Shown: piece after piece, positions 1 to 7,426 of the stretch
Layout: every line of letters begins with the position of its first letter
Numbering within the stretch: the first letter of the stretch is position 1
Assembly (NCBI RefSeq): GCF_001742165.1
Contig: NZ_CP016443.1
Coordinates: forward strand, 1,984,001-2,048,000
DNA from: Burkholderia stabilis
Lineage (GTDB): Bacteria > Pseudomonadota > Gammaproteobacteria > Burkholderiales > Burkholderiaceae
DNA length: 64,000 nt
Direction: 5' to 3'
The notes under the pieces: generated by a model
What the model was told of the DNA's origin: nothing
Seen by the model: the letters and a program-made list of their open reading frames with translations, nothing else
Database searches by the model: none
Translations under genes and position numbers: made by a program

Positions 1-17
1 CGCATCGCTTCGTTCCT

Positions 18-620
18 TCAGCCGCCGTGCGTCACCGGCGCATCCGTTCCGTAGATCTGCCTGCGCAATTCGGCCAGCCGCGTGTCGAGCGCCGCGCGCT
101 GCTGTTCGCGATCCGGCACCGTGCGCACCACCTCGTCGATGATCTTGCGGCTCTGCGCGACATAGTCGGCATCCTGCCGCTCGCGCGCCGGCGATGCCGG
201 CCGCTCGCCCATCGCGAGATCGCGCAGATGGTCGCGCAATGCGTCGCTCGCGGCCTGGCGCGCGCCCGCATCGGATTCGGCGTCCTGCCACAGCAGATCC
301 GCGAGCCCGGACGCTTCACGCGGATCGAGCCTGCCCGCATCGGCATCCGCACGCAGTTGCGTCAGCAACGAACGGGCGCGCGCCTGCCGGTCGGCCGCAT
401 TCAGCGCGTCGCGTTCGTGCGCATAGCCGTCGAGCTGCGCGCGGAAATTGATCGGCGACGCGTTCGCCTGGTTCGTCATGGTGGATTCCTGGCTGACAGT
501 GGTGGAAGAAGCGGCCTGCGGCGCGCCGCCCGGGCGGCCGGCCCACATCACGACGGCCGACGCGACGGCGCCCGCCGCCAGCGCGACCGCGCTCCATGCG
601 ATTCCGGTTCGGTTCATCAT
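18..620 (-). CDS. plcR: PlcR-like phospholipase C accessory protein
   Basis: Predicted 200-aa protein. The start codon overlaps the stop of the upstream phospholipase C gene (ATGATGA at 620-614), so the two are translationally coupled; a second ATG at 617 is an alternative start. Residues about 8-26 form a hydrophobic N-terminal signal or anchor. The rest is alanine/arginine-rich, strongly helical and polar, with no catalytic motif. In Pseudomonas aeruginosa, plcR genes follow plcH and encode accessory factors that help release or modify the exported phospholipase. The position, size, helical composition and export signal support the same role. The PlcR name rests more on gene context than on a recognised sequence motif. 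Confidence 0.62.
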   Translation of the reverse strand: MMNRTGIAWSAVALAAGAVASAVVMWAGRPGGAPQAASSTTVSQESTMTNQANASPINFRAQLDGYAHERDALNAADRQARARSLLTQLRADADAGRLDPREASGLADLLWQDAESDAGARQAASDALRDHLRDLAMGERPASPARERQDADYVAQSRKIIDEVVRTVPDREQQRAALDTRLAELRRQIYGTDAPVTHGG

Positions 621-2770
621 GCGGTTCCCGTCACGCGCGCGAAGAGCGGATCGGTCACGCTCGCCGCGCCGGTTTCGACATGGCCGGCCAGCGTGCGCAG
701 ATACCCCGCATCCGCATCGATCGTCACGCTGAAGTCGTACCAGCCGCCACTTGCCGACAGGTTCAGCGTCGTCTCGACGACCGCACCGGCCGCGACCGTG
801 CCGGAGCGCGATGCGGTGCCGTAGCCGTTGTCCACGAGCGTCGCGACCAGCGGCGTGCGGCCCGCGTTGCGCATCCGCACGACGAGATTGCCGTCGGCGC
901 GATACGCGACCGTCACGTCGAGCAGCGGCGCGCTCGACGTCGCGCCGCCCTTGAAGCGTCGGTAGAAGCCGTTCGGCCCGTACGCCGCGAGGTCGTAGCG
1001 TCCCTGCGTATCGCGCACCGGCCACCATTGGTCGCTCAGCACGCGGCCGCTCTGGATCGTGTAGAAACGCGGGCCGTTCTGCGCGAGCGCGTCATGCACA
1101 TGGAACACCGCGGCCGACGTGCCGGCCGTGTTGCCGGGCACGGCCTTGCCGTTGTTCGCGAAGCTCACGTTCAGCACGCCGGCGCGCGTGTCGAGCGCCG
1201 CCTCGACGAACAGTTCGTACGGCACCGCGCGCAGCTTGCGCTGCCCCGGCTCCTGCACCGGCAGCGGCGCGTTCTCGGCCGGGTAGCTCGCCGGATAGCT
1301 CGGCTTCGCGAGGTAGTACTGCACCCAGTACGCGTTGTCGAGCTGCGCCTTCGTCGCGGTCAGGTCGAACAGCGCGGGCGGCACCGTGCGGTCCGCATCA
1401 CCCGCGAAATCGAACGCCGAGCTCAGGTCGCCGCACACGGCGCGACGCCACGGCGTGATGTTCGATTCGTAGATGTCCGGATGATCGTCGCCGAAGCGCT
1501 TCTCGATGAAGCGGATCACCGACGTGTGATCGAACACTTCGGAACAGGTCCACCCGCCCTTCGACCACGGCGAGATCGCGAGCAGCGGCACGCGTGTGCC
1601 GAGCCCGATCGGCAGGCCCGACTGCTGCTCGATCTCGCCTTCGACGCTGACCGTCGACAGCCCCTTGCCGGCTTTCCACGGCGGCACGGGCGCGGTCACG
1701 TGATCGAAGCGGCCGTCGCCTTCGTCGTAGCAGATCAGGAAGACGGTTTTCGCCCACACGTCGGGGTTCGACGTGAGCGCATCGAGAATGCGCGACACGA
1801 ATTCCTCGCCGAACGACGGCCCCCACCACGGATGCTCGGACGACGAGAACGGCGGCACGATCCACGACACCTGCGGCAGCCGGTTCGCGAGCACGTCGTC
1901 GCGCAGCGACGAGATGCCGCGCGCAGTCAGCCCGCGCTGATACAGCGGCGAGCTCGACGATGCCGACTTGTACTGCGAAAACCACGCGAGCGCGTTGCAA
2001 TCGTAGTTGTTGGTGTTGTCGATCCAGTATCGGCTCGACAGGAAATTCCATGCGACGTTGAACGAGCCGACGCCGCCTTCCTGATACACGCGCCAGTCGA
2101 TACCGGCCTGCTGCAGACGCTCGGGGAAGGTCTGCCACGACACCGTGCCCGAGCGGTCGCCCATCGTGTTCGACATCGCGACCTGGCTGCCGTCGGCCTT
2201 CGGCGACGAGCGCCCCGTCATCAGGTAAAGACGGTTCGGATTGGTCGGCCCCATCATCGACTGGTGATACGCGTCGCAGATCGTGAACGCGTTCGCGAGC
2301 GGGTAGTAGTACGGCAGGTCGGCGCGCTTGAAGTACCCCATTGCGTCCGGCCACTGCACGGCCATCCACTGGTCGTTGCGCCCTTCGTTCCACAGCTTGT
2401 GGAACGCATCCCACTCGTGGTTCTCGGGCATCATCCACTGCGCCCACGTCTTCGACGTGTCGAGATGCCAGGGCACGTAATCGCGGCCCTTGTAGTTCTG
2501 ATACCAGATCGCCTTGCCGTCGGGGCGCGCGACCGCGCGCGGATCGTTGAAACCGCGCACGCCCGGGAACGTGCCGAAGTAATGGTCGAATGCGCGGTTT
2601 TCCTGCATCAGTACGACGATGTGCTCCACGTCCCGGATCGTGCCGGTCACGCGGGCCGGCTCGACGGCAAGTGCGCGGCGAATGCTTTCGGGCAGCGTCG
2701 CCGCGAGCGCGGCGGCGCCGGCCGCTTGCGCCGAGCGGGTCAGGAACGTACGGCGGTCGATACGCGACAT
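617..2770 (-). CDS. Phosphocholine-specific phospholipase C (PlcH/PlcN family)
   Basis: 717-aa enzyme that hydrolyses phosphatidylcholine and/or sphingomyelin outside the cytoplasm. The N terminus carries a Tat signal with twin arginines at 6-7 (DRRTFL), followed by an alanine-rich h-region ending near residue 35. VLMQENRAFDHYFG at 53-66 is the N-terminal signature of the phosphoesterase/acid-phosphatase fold of this family; the last third matches the position of the repeated C-terminal beta domains of bacterial PLCs. The ATG at 2770 is chosen because AGGAGGGA ends 6 nt upstream; a TTG two codons earlier is possible. Length fits PlcH/PlcN (about 690-730 aa). The downstream PlcR-like gene resembles the plcH arrangement, but I cannot choose between the haemolytic and non-haemolytic paralogues. 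Confidence 0.93.
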   Translation of the reverse strand: MSRIDRRTFLTRSAQAAGAAALAATLPESIRRALAVEPARVTGTIRDVEHIVVLMQENRAFDHYFGTFPGVRGFNDPRAVARPDGKAIWYQNYKGRDYVPWHLDTSKTWAQWMMPENHEWDAFHKLWNEGRNDQWMAVQWPDAMGYFKRADLPYYYPLANAFTICDAYHQSMMGPTNPNRLYLMTGRSSPKADGSQVAMSNTMGDRSGTVSWQTFPERLQQAGIDWRVYQEGGVGSFNVAWNFLSSRYWIDNTNNYDCNALAWFSQYKSASSSSPLYQRGLTARGISSLRDDVLANRLPQVSWIVPPFSSSEHPWWGPSFGEEFVSRILDALTSNPDVWAKTVFLICYDEGDGRFDHVTAPVPPWKAGKGLSTVSVEGEIEQQSGLPIGLGTRVPLLAISPWSKGGWTCSEVFDHTSVIRFIEKRFGDDHPDIYESNITPWRRAVCGDLSSAFDFAGDADRTVPPALFDLTATKAQLDNAYWVQYYLAKPSYPASYPAENAPLPVQEPGQRKLRAVPYELFVEAALDTRAGVLNVSFANNGKAVPGNTAGTSAAVFHVHDALAQNGPRFYTIQSGRVLSDQWWPVRDTQGRYDLAAYGPNGFYRRFKGGATSSAPLLDVTVAYRADGNLVVRMRNAGRTPLVATLVDNGYGTASRSGTVAAGAVVETTLNLSASGGWYDFSVTIDADAGYLRTLAGHVETGAASVTDPLFARVTGTA

Positions 2771-3137
2771 CGGCAATCCCTCCTCGTTTTTCTGGCCGGA
2801 CGGGGATGGTCATGCAGGCGGCGTGCGCCGCGTGCGGGCGATGCGCGGCCTCGGAGCCGCAACGAGGTTCCGATAAAGGCGCGCGGCGCGTCGACGGCCC
2901 CCTCCTGCCCGCCGCGCGCGTCATCGATCTGTCGGATTTTAGAAAGGGAAATCGGACAGTTTTGTTAAGACGCGACAAAAAACCAGACGATTACGACATT
3001 AGAACTCCTCTACAATTCGCCGGCGATGCAATCGGGCGACGTAGCGGTGGGCAATGTGTCGGGAATGAGGTAATCGGCGGATGCGTGGGGCCGCGCATCC
3101 GCGGTGCCGCCCGGCCGGGCGACGAAAGTGCTTCACG
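2771..3137. other. Intergenic region upstream of the phospholipase C gene
   Basis: This stretch contains no convincing gene. It holds the phospholipase C promoter region (minus strand) and the 3' end of the PACE gene transcript. The part from about 2935 to 3015 is markedly richer in A and T than its surroundings, so the promoter probably lies there, but I could not find a convincing -35/-10 pair or a Pho box. A hairpin at 3077-3102 is listed separately. Confidence 0.6.
3077..3102. terminator. Hairpin downstream of the PACE efflux gene
   Basis: Perfect 9-bp stem (GCGGATGCG) with an 8-nt loop, 36 bp beyond the stop codon of the minus-strand PACE gene. It lacks a following T run, so it may be a Rho-assisted terminator or 3' stabiliser. 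Confidence 0.4.
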
Positions 3138-3578
3138 TTACGCGATCGGTTCGGCCTTGCGCGTCACCGCGTCCGGCAGCCCGAACAGGCTGTCGAACGA
3201 CCAGTTGTACACGAACGTGAAGATCGGGAAAAACACGATCAGCACCGCGTCGTACAGGAACGCCTGTATCAGCGACACGTCGAGCCACCACGCGATCAAC
3301 GGGATCAGGAACGTCACGAGCGCGACCTGGAAGCCGATCGCGTGCAGCACGCGGCGCCCGACGGTGCGCGTCGTCGCCGCGCGCCGCCGCTCCCACGCCT
3401 CGAACGCGAGGTTGTACAGAAAATTGACGGTGACGCCCGTCGTCGAGATCATCACGCCCAGCAGGCCGCTCGTCGCCGCGCTCGCGCCGCTCAGCATGCC
3501 GAGCACCGACGACGCGATCAGGATGCCGAGCACTTCGAACATCGCGACGTAGACTATGCGTCTCTTCCACCCTTGCAT
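3138..3578 (-). CDS. PACE family (AceI/chlorhexidine-type) efflux transporter
   Basis: 146-aa inner-membrane protein with four predicted transmembrane helices arranged as two BTP (bacterial transmembrane pair) repeats, the fold of proteobacterial antimicrobial compound efflux pumps that expel chlorhexidine and other cationic biocides or short diamines in exchange for protons. The ATG at 3578 is chosen because AAGGTGG lies at proper spacing; an ATG two codons upstream would sit on that ribosome site. With this start, Glu15 (VAMFEVLG) falls at the position of the essential Glu15 of Acinetobacter AceI, which supports both the start and the call. It diverges from a LysR gene 99 bp away, the arrangement of aceI and its activator aceR. 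Confidence 0.88.
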   Translation of the reverse strand: MQGWKRRIVYVAMFEVLGILIASSVLGMLSGASAATSGLLGVMISTTGVTVNFLYNLAFEAWERRRAATTRTVGRRVLHAIGFQVALVTFLIPLIAWWLDVSLIQAFLYDAVLIVFFPIFTFVYNWSFDSLFGLPDAVTRKAEPIA

Positions 3579-3677
3579 GACCATCCACCTTCGTTTCGAA
3601 CAAGGTGGCGAGACTATCAGCGGGTATCTTGTCCGCAAAAGTCAGGTCCTTTCAATTTTTCTGACAGGAGGCCGCGC

Positions 3678-4568
3678 GTGCTGACCAGCGACCACATCGA
3701 CATGCTGCTGACCGTCATCGACAAAGGCTCGTTCTCGGCGGCCGCGCGTGCGCTCGGCCGCACGCCGTCGGCCATCAGCATGGCGATCGCGAACCTCGAA
3801 GCCGAACTCGATCTCGTGCTGTTCGACCGCGGCACGCGCGAACCGACGCCGACCGCCGCGATGGCCGCGCTGCTGCCCGATGCACGCTCGATCGCCGAAC
3901 GCCTGCACGCGCTGCGCGCGCATGCGCAGCACCTGTCGGAAGGCGTCGAGGACACGCTGCGGCTCGGCCTCGCCGCCGAGATCGACGGCGCGCCCGTCGC
4001 CCGCGCGCTGACGGCCGTCGCCGCGAAGTATCCGGCGCTTGCGATCGGCATCGTCACCGCGCCGCAGGACGTCATCATCGATGCGCTGCATCGCAATGCG
4101 GTCGATCTGTGCGTCGCATATGGCGGGCTCGACCTGCATCCGCAGGAACAGATCCACGCGCTGTGGACCGAAACGCTCATGGCAGTCGCCGCGCCGAGCC
4201 ACCCGCTGATCGCCGAGGCCACGCATCCCGAGGCGATCGAGCGGCTGTCCGGCTTCCGGCAGATCGTGATCGCCGATCCGGAGCGACCGTTGACCGACGT
4301 GCGGCCCGTGATCGGCAACCGCACGTGGAAGGTGACCGACATGGCGACCGCGATCGCGCTCGTGACAGCCGGCCATGGCTGGGCGAACCTGCCCGCATCG
4401 ATGATCGGCCGGTACGTCACGGCAGGCGAGCTCGCGCCGCTCGCGTTCGCGAACATCCGCAACGGGCTGCCGCTGCCCGTGTATCTGCGGCGGCCGAAGC
4501 ACACGGGGCTCGGCAAGGCGGCAAGCGAACTGGTGCACGCGCTGCGCGCTGAAAACCGGGACGCGTAA
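3678..4568 (+). CDS. LysR family regulator, probable activator of the PACE gene
   Basis: 296-aa transcription regulator. Residues about 4-62 form the winged helix-turn-helix (VIDKGSFSAAARALGRTPSAIS), followed by the substrate-binding effector domain. It starts at GTG 3678 because CAGGAGG lies 6 nt upstream; no nearby ATG fits. It diverges from the PACE gene, and the 99-bp gap must hold both promoters, so autoregulation plus control of efflux is the simplest model. This parallels AceR-AceI in Acinetobacter. The regulated compound is not visible from sequence. Confidence 0.87.
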   Translation: MLTSDHIDMLLTVIDKGSFSAAARALGRTPSAISMAIANLEAELDLVLFDRGTREPTPTAAMAALLPDARSIAERLHALRAHAQHLSEGVEDTLRLGLAAEIDGAPVARALTAVAAKYPALAIGIVTAPQDVIIDALHRNAVDLCVAYGGLDLHPQEQIHALWTETLMAVAAPSHPLIAEATHPEAIERLSGFRQIVIADPERPLTDVRPVIGNRTWKVTDMATAIALVTAGHGWANLPASMIGRYVTAGELAPLAFANIRNGLPLPVYLRRPKHTGLGKAASELVHALRAENRDA

Positions 4569-4570
4569 CC

Positions 4571-4594
4571 GGTGCGGCGAGATATCGCCGCACC
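4571..4594. terminator. Hairpin between convergent LysR and tautomerase genes
   Basis: Perfect 10-bp stem (GGTGCGGCGA) with a GATA loop, directly after the LysR stop and before the convergent tautomerase stop. No T run follows on either strand. Confidence 0.45.
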
Positions 4595-4631
4595 GTCGGC
4601 CAACGTCTGACGGCTTGACCGTTAGTTGCGG

Positions 4632-5060
4632 TTAATGCGCCGCCGCCGCCCCCTGGATCGAATCCACGAGCGACGCGTTGTCATAACGCCGCCCGGCGAT
4701 CCCCCATCCGCCGTCGACCGCATGCACGACATTCACCCACACCTGCGCCGGCGCCAGCCGCCCGCCCGCTCGGCGCAGCACGATCGCGGTCGCCCGCTCG
4801 ACGAATTGCCGCTGCCTGTCGGGCGCCGCGAGCGCCACGGCGGGCAGTTTCAGTTCGACGAATGCGGCAGGCTCCGCGCGCCCGTGCACGAAAGTCCGGT
4901 TCCGCGGCAACACGTTGAGCGTGCCCACCACGTTCGGCGCCAGGAACGCATTCCCGGTCAACCCTTCGACATCCAGCAGCGCATCGGTCAGCTCGGCAAA
5001 CACCGGCCCTTCGTCGTCCGGCGTGAAAACCCCTTCGGAAACTGTCAGCGTGATCGGCAT
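4632..5060 (-). CDS. Tautomerase superfamily protein
   Basis: 142-aa protein starting Met-Pro-Ile-Thr, so an N-terminal proline, the catalytic base of the 4-oxalocrotonate tautomerase/MIF superfamily, is exposed after Met removal. The length matches the fused two-unit (beta-alpha-beta)x2 tautomerases rather than the 62-aa single-unit enzymes. A strong ribosome site (CCAGGAGG) precedes the ATG. Substrate cannot be read from sequence; relatives tautomerise enols or dehalogenate small acids. It diverges from a TetR gene, suggesting induction by its substrate or a toxic aldehyde/acid. Confidence 0.75.
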   Translation of the reverse strand: MPITLTVSEGVFTPDDEGPVFAELTDALLDVEGLTGNAFLAPNVVGTLNVLPRNRTFVHGRAEPAAFVELKLPAVALAAPDRQRQFVERATAIVLRRAGGRLAPAQVWVNVVHAVDGGWGIAGRRYDNASLVDSIQGAAAAH

Positions 5061-5097
5061 CGCACTTCCTCCTGGTCAGGTCATCGGAATCGTGACG

Positions 5098-5172
5098 TGA
5101 TATAAATATCAGTCACTCTCTATACATTAGACACTGATCGCTCTCTATGCAAGATAAAGAGTGATCGCTCTG
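5098..5172. promoter_or_regulatory. Divergent promoter/operator between tautomerase and TetR genes
   Basis: AT-rich segment with an imperfect inverted repeat, TCACTCTCTAT (5113-5123) against ATAAAGAGTGA (5154-5164), 10 of 11 positions paired, and a direct repeat TGATCGCTCT at 5135-5144 and 5162-5171. TetR regulators usually bind such symmetric sites over their own promoter and a divergent target. Prediction from symmetry only. Confidence 0.5.
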
Positions 5173-5185
5173 AAGCGAGCCTGTC

Positions 5186-5782
5186 ATGCGCTATTCCGTC
5201 GAGCACAAACACGAAACCCGCGCGCGCATCCTCGATGCGGCGAGCCGCCTGTTCCGCCAGGAGGGGTACGGCGGCTCCGGCATCGGTCCGCTGACGAAGG
5301 CGGCGGGCGTCACCAACGGCGCGTTCTACGGGCATTTCAAATCGAAGGGCGAAGCGTTCCGCAGCGTCGTACTCGACGGCCTCGACCAGCTCCGGCAAGG
5401 CGTCGCGCGGTTCAAGGCCGAGCATGGCGCGCGCTGGCGGCGTCCGTTCGTATCGTTCTATCTGGGGCCGCGGCGCACCTGCGAACTCGGCGAAAGCTGT
5501 GCGCTGCCGAGCCTGTCTCCGGAAGTGATGCGCGCCGACGACGAGACGCGCGACGCGTATGAACAGGCCTTGCGGCAGATCGTCGACGAAGTCGCGTCCG
5601 GGCTCGGCGACACGCCCGACGACGACCGCGCGATCGCGTTCCTCGCGCTGCTGTCGGGCGGCGTCACGCTCGCCCGCGCGGTGCGCGATCCGGTGCTGGC
5701 GGAACGCATCGCCGATGCGGTCGGCCGGTACGCGGTGGTGATCGCGGAACGCACGGACGTTCAGCCGGAGCAGCAGGCATAA
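5186..5782 (+). CDS. TetR/AcrR family regulator
   Basis: 198-aa repressor-type protein. Residues about 10-55 carry the TetR helix-turn-helix (ARILDAASRLFRQEGY ... TKAAGVTNGAFYGHFKSK), with the characteristic Y-x-H-F end of the recognition helix; the remainder is a helical ligand-binding domain. It diverges from the tautomerase gene and its gene ends just before a strong bidirectional terminator, so it is a single-gene unit. Likely function: ligand-relieved repression of the tautomerase and of itself. Confidence 0.87.
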   Translation: MRYSVEHKHETRARILDAASRLFRQEGYGGSGIGPLTKAAGVTNGAFYGHFKSKGEAFRSVVLDGLDQLRQGVARFKAEHGARWRRPFVSFYLGPRRTCELGESCALPSLSPEVMRADDETRDAYEQALRQIVDEVASGLGDTPDDDRAIAFLALLSGGVTLARAVRDPVLAERIADAVGRYAVVIAERTDVQPEQQA

Positions 5783-5794
5783 CGGAAGGCCAAT

Positions 5795-5834
5795 AAAAAA
5801 CCCCGATCCGCGCAACCACGGATCGGGGTTCTTC
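5795..5834. terminator. Bidirectional intrinsic terminator between TetR gene and opcM
   Basis: Perfect 12-bp stem (AACCCCGATCCG, 5799-5810) with an 8-nt loop, flanked by an A run on the left (5795-5800) and TTCTT on the right. It can terminate both the rightward TetR transcript and the leftward-transcribed ceo efflux operon. Confidence 0.85.
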
Positions 5835-5880
5835 ATCTCACTTACTACGTGTTCACGGCGGCCCGTCACGGGCCGATGGC

Positions 5881-7416
5881 TCAACGCGCGGCCACACTCT
5901 CCTTGCCGGATGCCGCGTCGCCGACCGCCGTCGGCGCATTACCCCAGCCGCCGCCCAACGCACGAATCAGGTTCACGGTCGACACGGCCTGCGCACCGGT
6001 CAACTGGTTCGCCTGCAGTTGCGACTGCAGCACCGAGCGCTCGCTGTCGATCACGTCGAGATACGCGACCTCGCCTTCCTGGTACTGCGTGCGCGACAGC
6101 GTCGCCGCGCGACGCGACGCGTTGACCGCCGCATTCTGCGCGCTGATCTGGTCGTCGAGCAGGCGCAGATCGGCGAGATTGTCCTCGACCTCGCGGAACG
6201 CGACGAGCACCTGCTGCCGGTAGTTCGCCACCTGCTCGTCGTACTGCGCGCGCGCCTGCTGCACACCGGCCGCACGACGTCCGCCGTCGAACAGCGGCAG
6301 CGTCAGCGCGGCGCCGGCGAACGGCCCGAGCAGGAACGTGCGGCTCGACCACATGAACAGGCTGCCGAGCGTCGACGCCTCATAACCGAACGCCCCCGTG
6401 ATATCGAGCTTCGGGAAATACGCCGATTTCGCGAGGCCGACCCGCGCGTTCGCGGCCGCCATCGCGCGCTCGGCCGCCGACACGTCCGGACGGCGTTCGA
6501 GCAGCGCGGACGGCAGGCCCGCCGGAATCTTCACGCCGACCGGCACGATCGGCGTTTCCTTGAACGCGAAATCCGCCGGCGCCTTGCCGAGCAGGATCGC
6601 GAGCGCATGTTCGGACGCCGCGCGCCGGCGCGCGACGCCGACCGCATCGGCCTGCGCGCTGGCCAGTTCGTTCTTCGCGCGCGACACGTCGAGCTCGCTG
6701 ATGTCGCCTTCGTTGAAACGGCGCTGCACCAGCTTCAATGCCTGGTCGCGCAATTCCACCGTGCGGCGGTACAGGTCCTGGTCCGAGTCGAGCTGGCGCA
6801 GTTCGAAGTAGTTCTGCGCGACGTCCGCCTGCAGCGCGAGCTGCACCGAACGGAACAGCGCTTCGCTCTGCGCCTGGTCGGCACGCGACGCCTCGACGTT
6901 GCGGCCGACGCGGCCGAACAGGTCGGCCTCATACGACACCGTGCCCTGCGCGCGCCACAGCGTCGCGTTGGTCGGGCCCGTACCCTGCGGCTGGAACTGC
7001 GACGCCGACGACAGCCCTTCGCGCGTCGGTCCGAAACCGGCGCCGATCTGCGGGAACCATTGCGAGCGCGCGGAACGCGTCGCTGCACGCGCTTCCTCGA
7101 CACGCGCGGCCGCGGCCTTCAGGTTCTGGTTCGCGGCGAGCGCCTGCGTCTCGAGCGAATCGAGCACCGGGTCGCCGAACACCGTCCACCATTCGCCGCG
7201 ATGCGCGCCGTCGGCCGGCTCGGCCGTCTTCCACGTGCCGGCCTGTTCGCCCGCGGCCAGCGTCGGCGCTTCCTTGAACGCGGCGGGCGTCGACGCATCC
7301 GGGCGCTTGTAGTCGGGGCCCACCGCGCACGCGGCAAGCAGCGTCGCGAGCAGGGTGCTCGCCGCCGCCACCTTCGCGAAGCGCATCAGGCCATTCGTGT
7401 TGTGCATGTTGTTCAT
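5881..7416 (-). CDS. opcM: Outer-membrane efflux channel OpcM (OprC)
   Basis: 511-aa outer-membrane lipoprotein of the TolC/OprM (NodT) family, the exit duct of the CeoAB-OpcM pump. The signal peptide ends in a lipobox (LLAACAVGPDYKRP), and the two OEP repeats of the family follow. The ATG at 7416 is preferred because GAGGATAGAAAG precedes it; an ATG at 7434 overlaps the end of ceoB and lacks a good site. It is the last gene of llpE-ceoA-ceoB-opcM, 10 nt after ceoB, and ends just before a strong terminator. In B. cenocepacia this pump exports chloramphenicol, trimethoprim and ciprofloxacin and is induced by salicylate. Confidence 0.95.
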   Translation of the reverse strand: MNNMHNTNGLMRFAKVAAASTLLATLLAACAVGPDYKRPDASTPAAFKEAPTLAAGEQAGTWKTAEPADGAHRGEWWTVFGDPVLDSLETQALAANQNLKAAAARVEEARAATRSARSQWFPQIGAGFGPTREGLSSASQFQPQGTGPTNATLWRAQGTVSYEADLFGRVGRNVEASRADQAQSEALFRSVQLALQADVAQNYFELRQLDSDQDLYRRTVELRDQALKLVQRRFNEGDISELDVSRAKNELASAQADAVGVARRRAASEHALAILLGKAPADFAFKETPIVPVGVKIPAGLPSALLERRPDVSAAERAMAAANARVGLAKSAYFPKLDITGAFGYEASTLGSLFMWSSRTFLLGPFAGAALTLPLFDGGRRAAGVQQARAQYDEQVANYRQQVLVAFREVEDNLADLRLLDDQISAQNAAVNASRRAATLSRTQYQEGEVAYLDVIDSERSVLQSQLQANQLTGAQAVSTVNLIRALGGGWGNAPTAVGDAASGKESVAAR

Positions 7417-7426
7417 CTTTCTATCC

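Noticed and set aside
596..2968. 790-codon plus-strand frame over the phospholipase C gene
   Set aside because: Antisense shadow; the minus-strand product has a Tat signal and family motifs.
3003..3130. Possible small RNA from a TACAAT box near 3013
   Set aside because: The -10-like box has no -35 at usual spacing, and the hairpin at 3077-3102 is explained as the PACE 3' structure.
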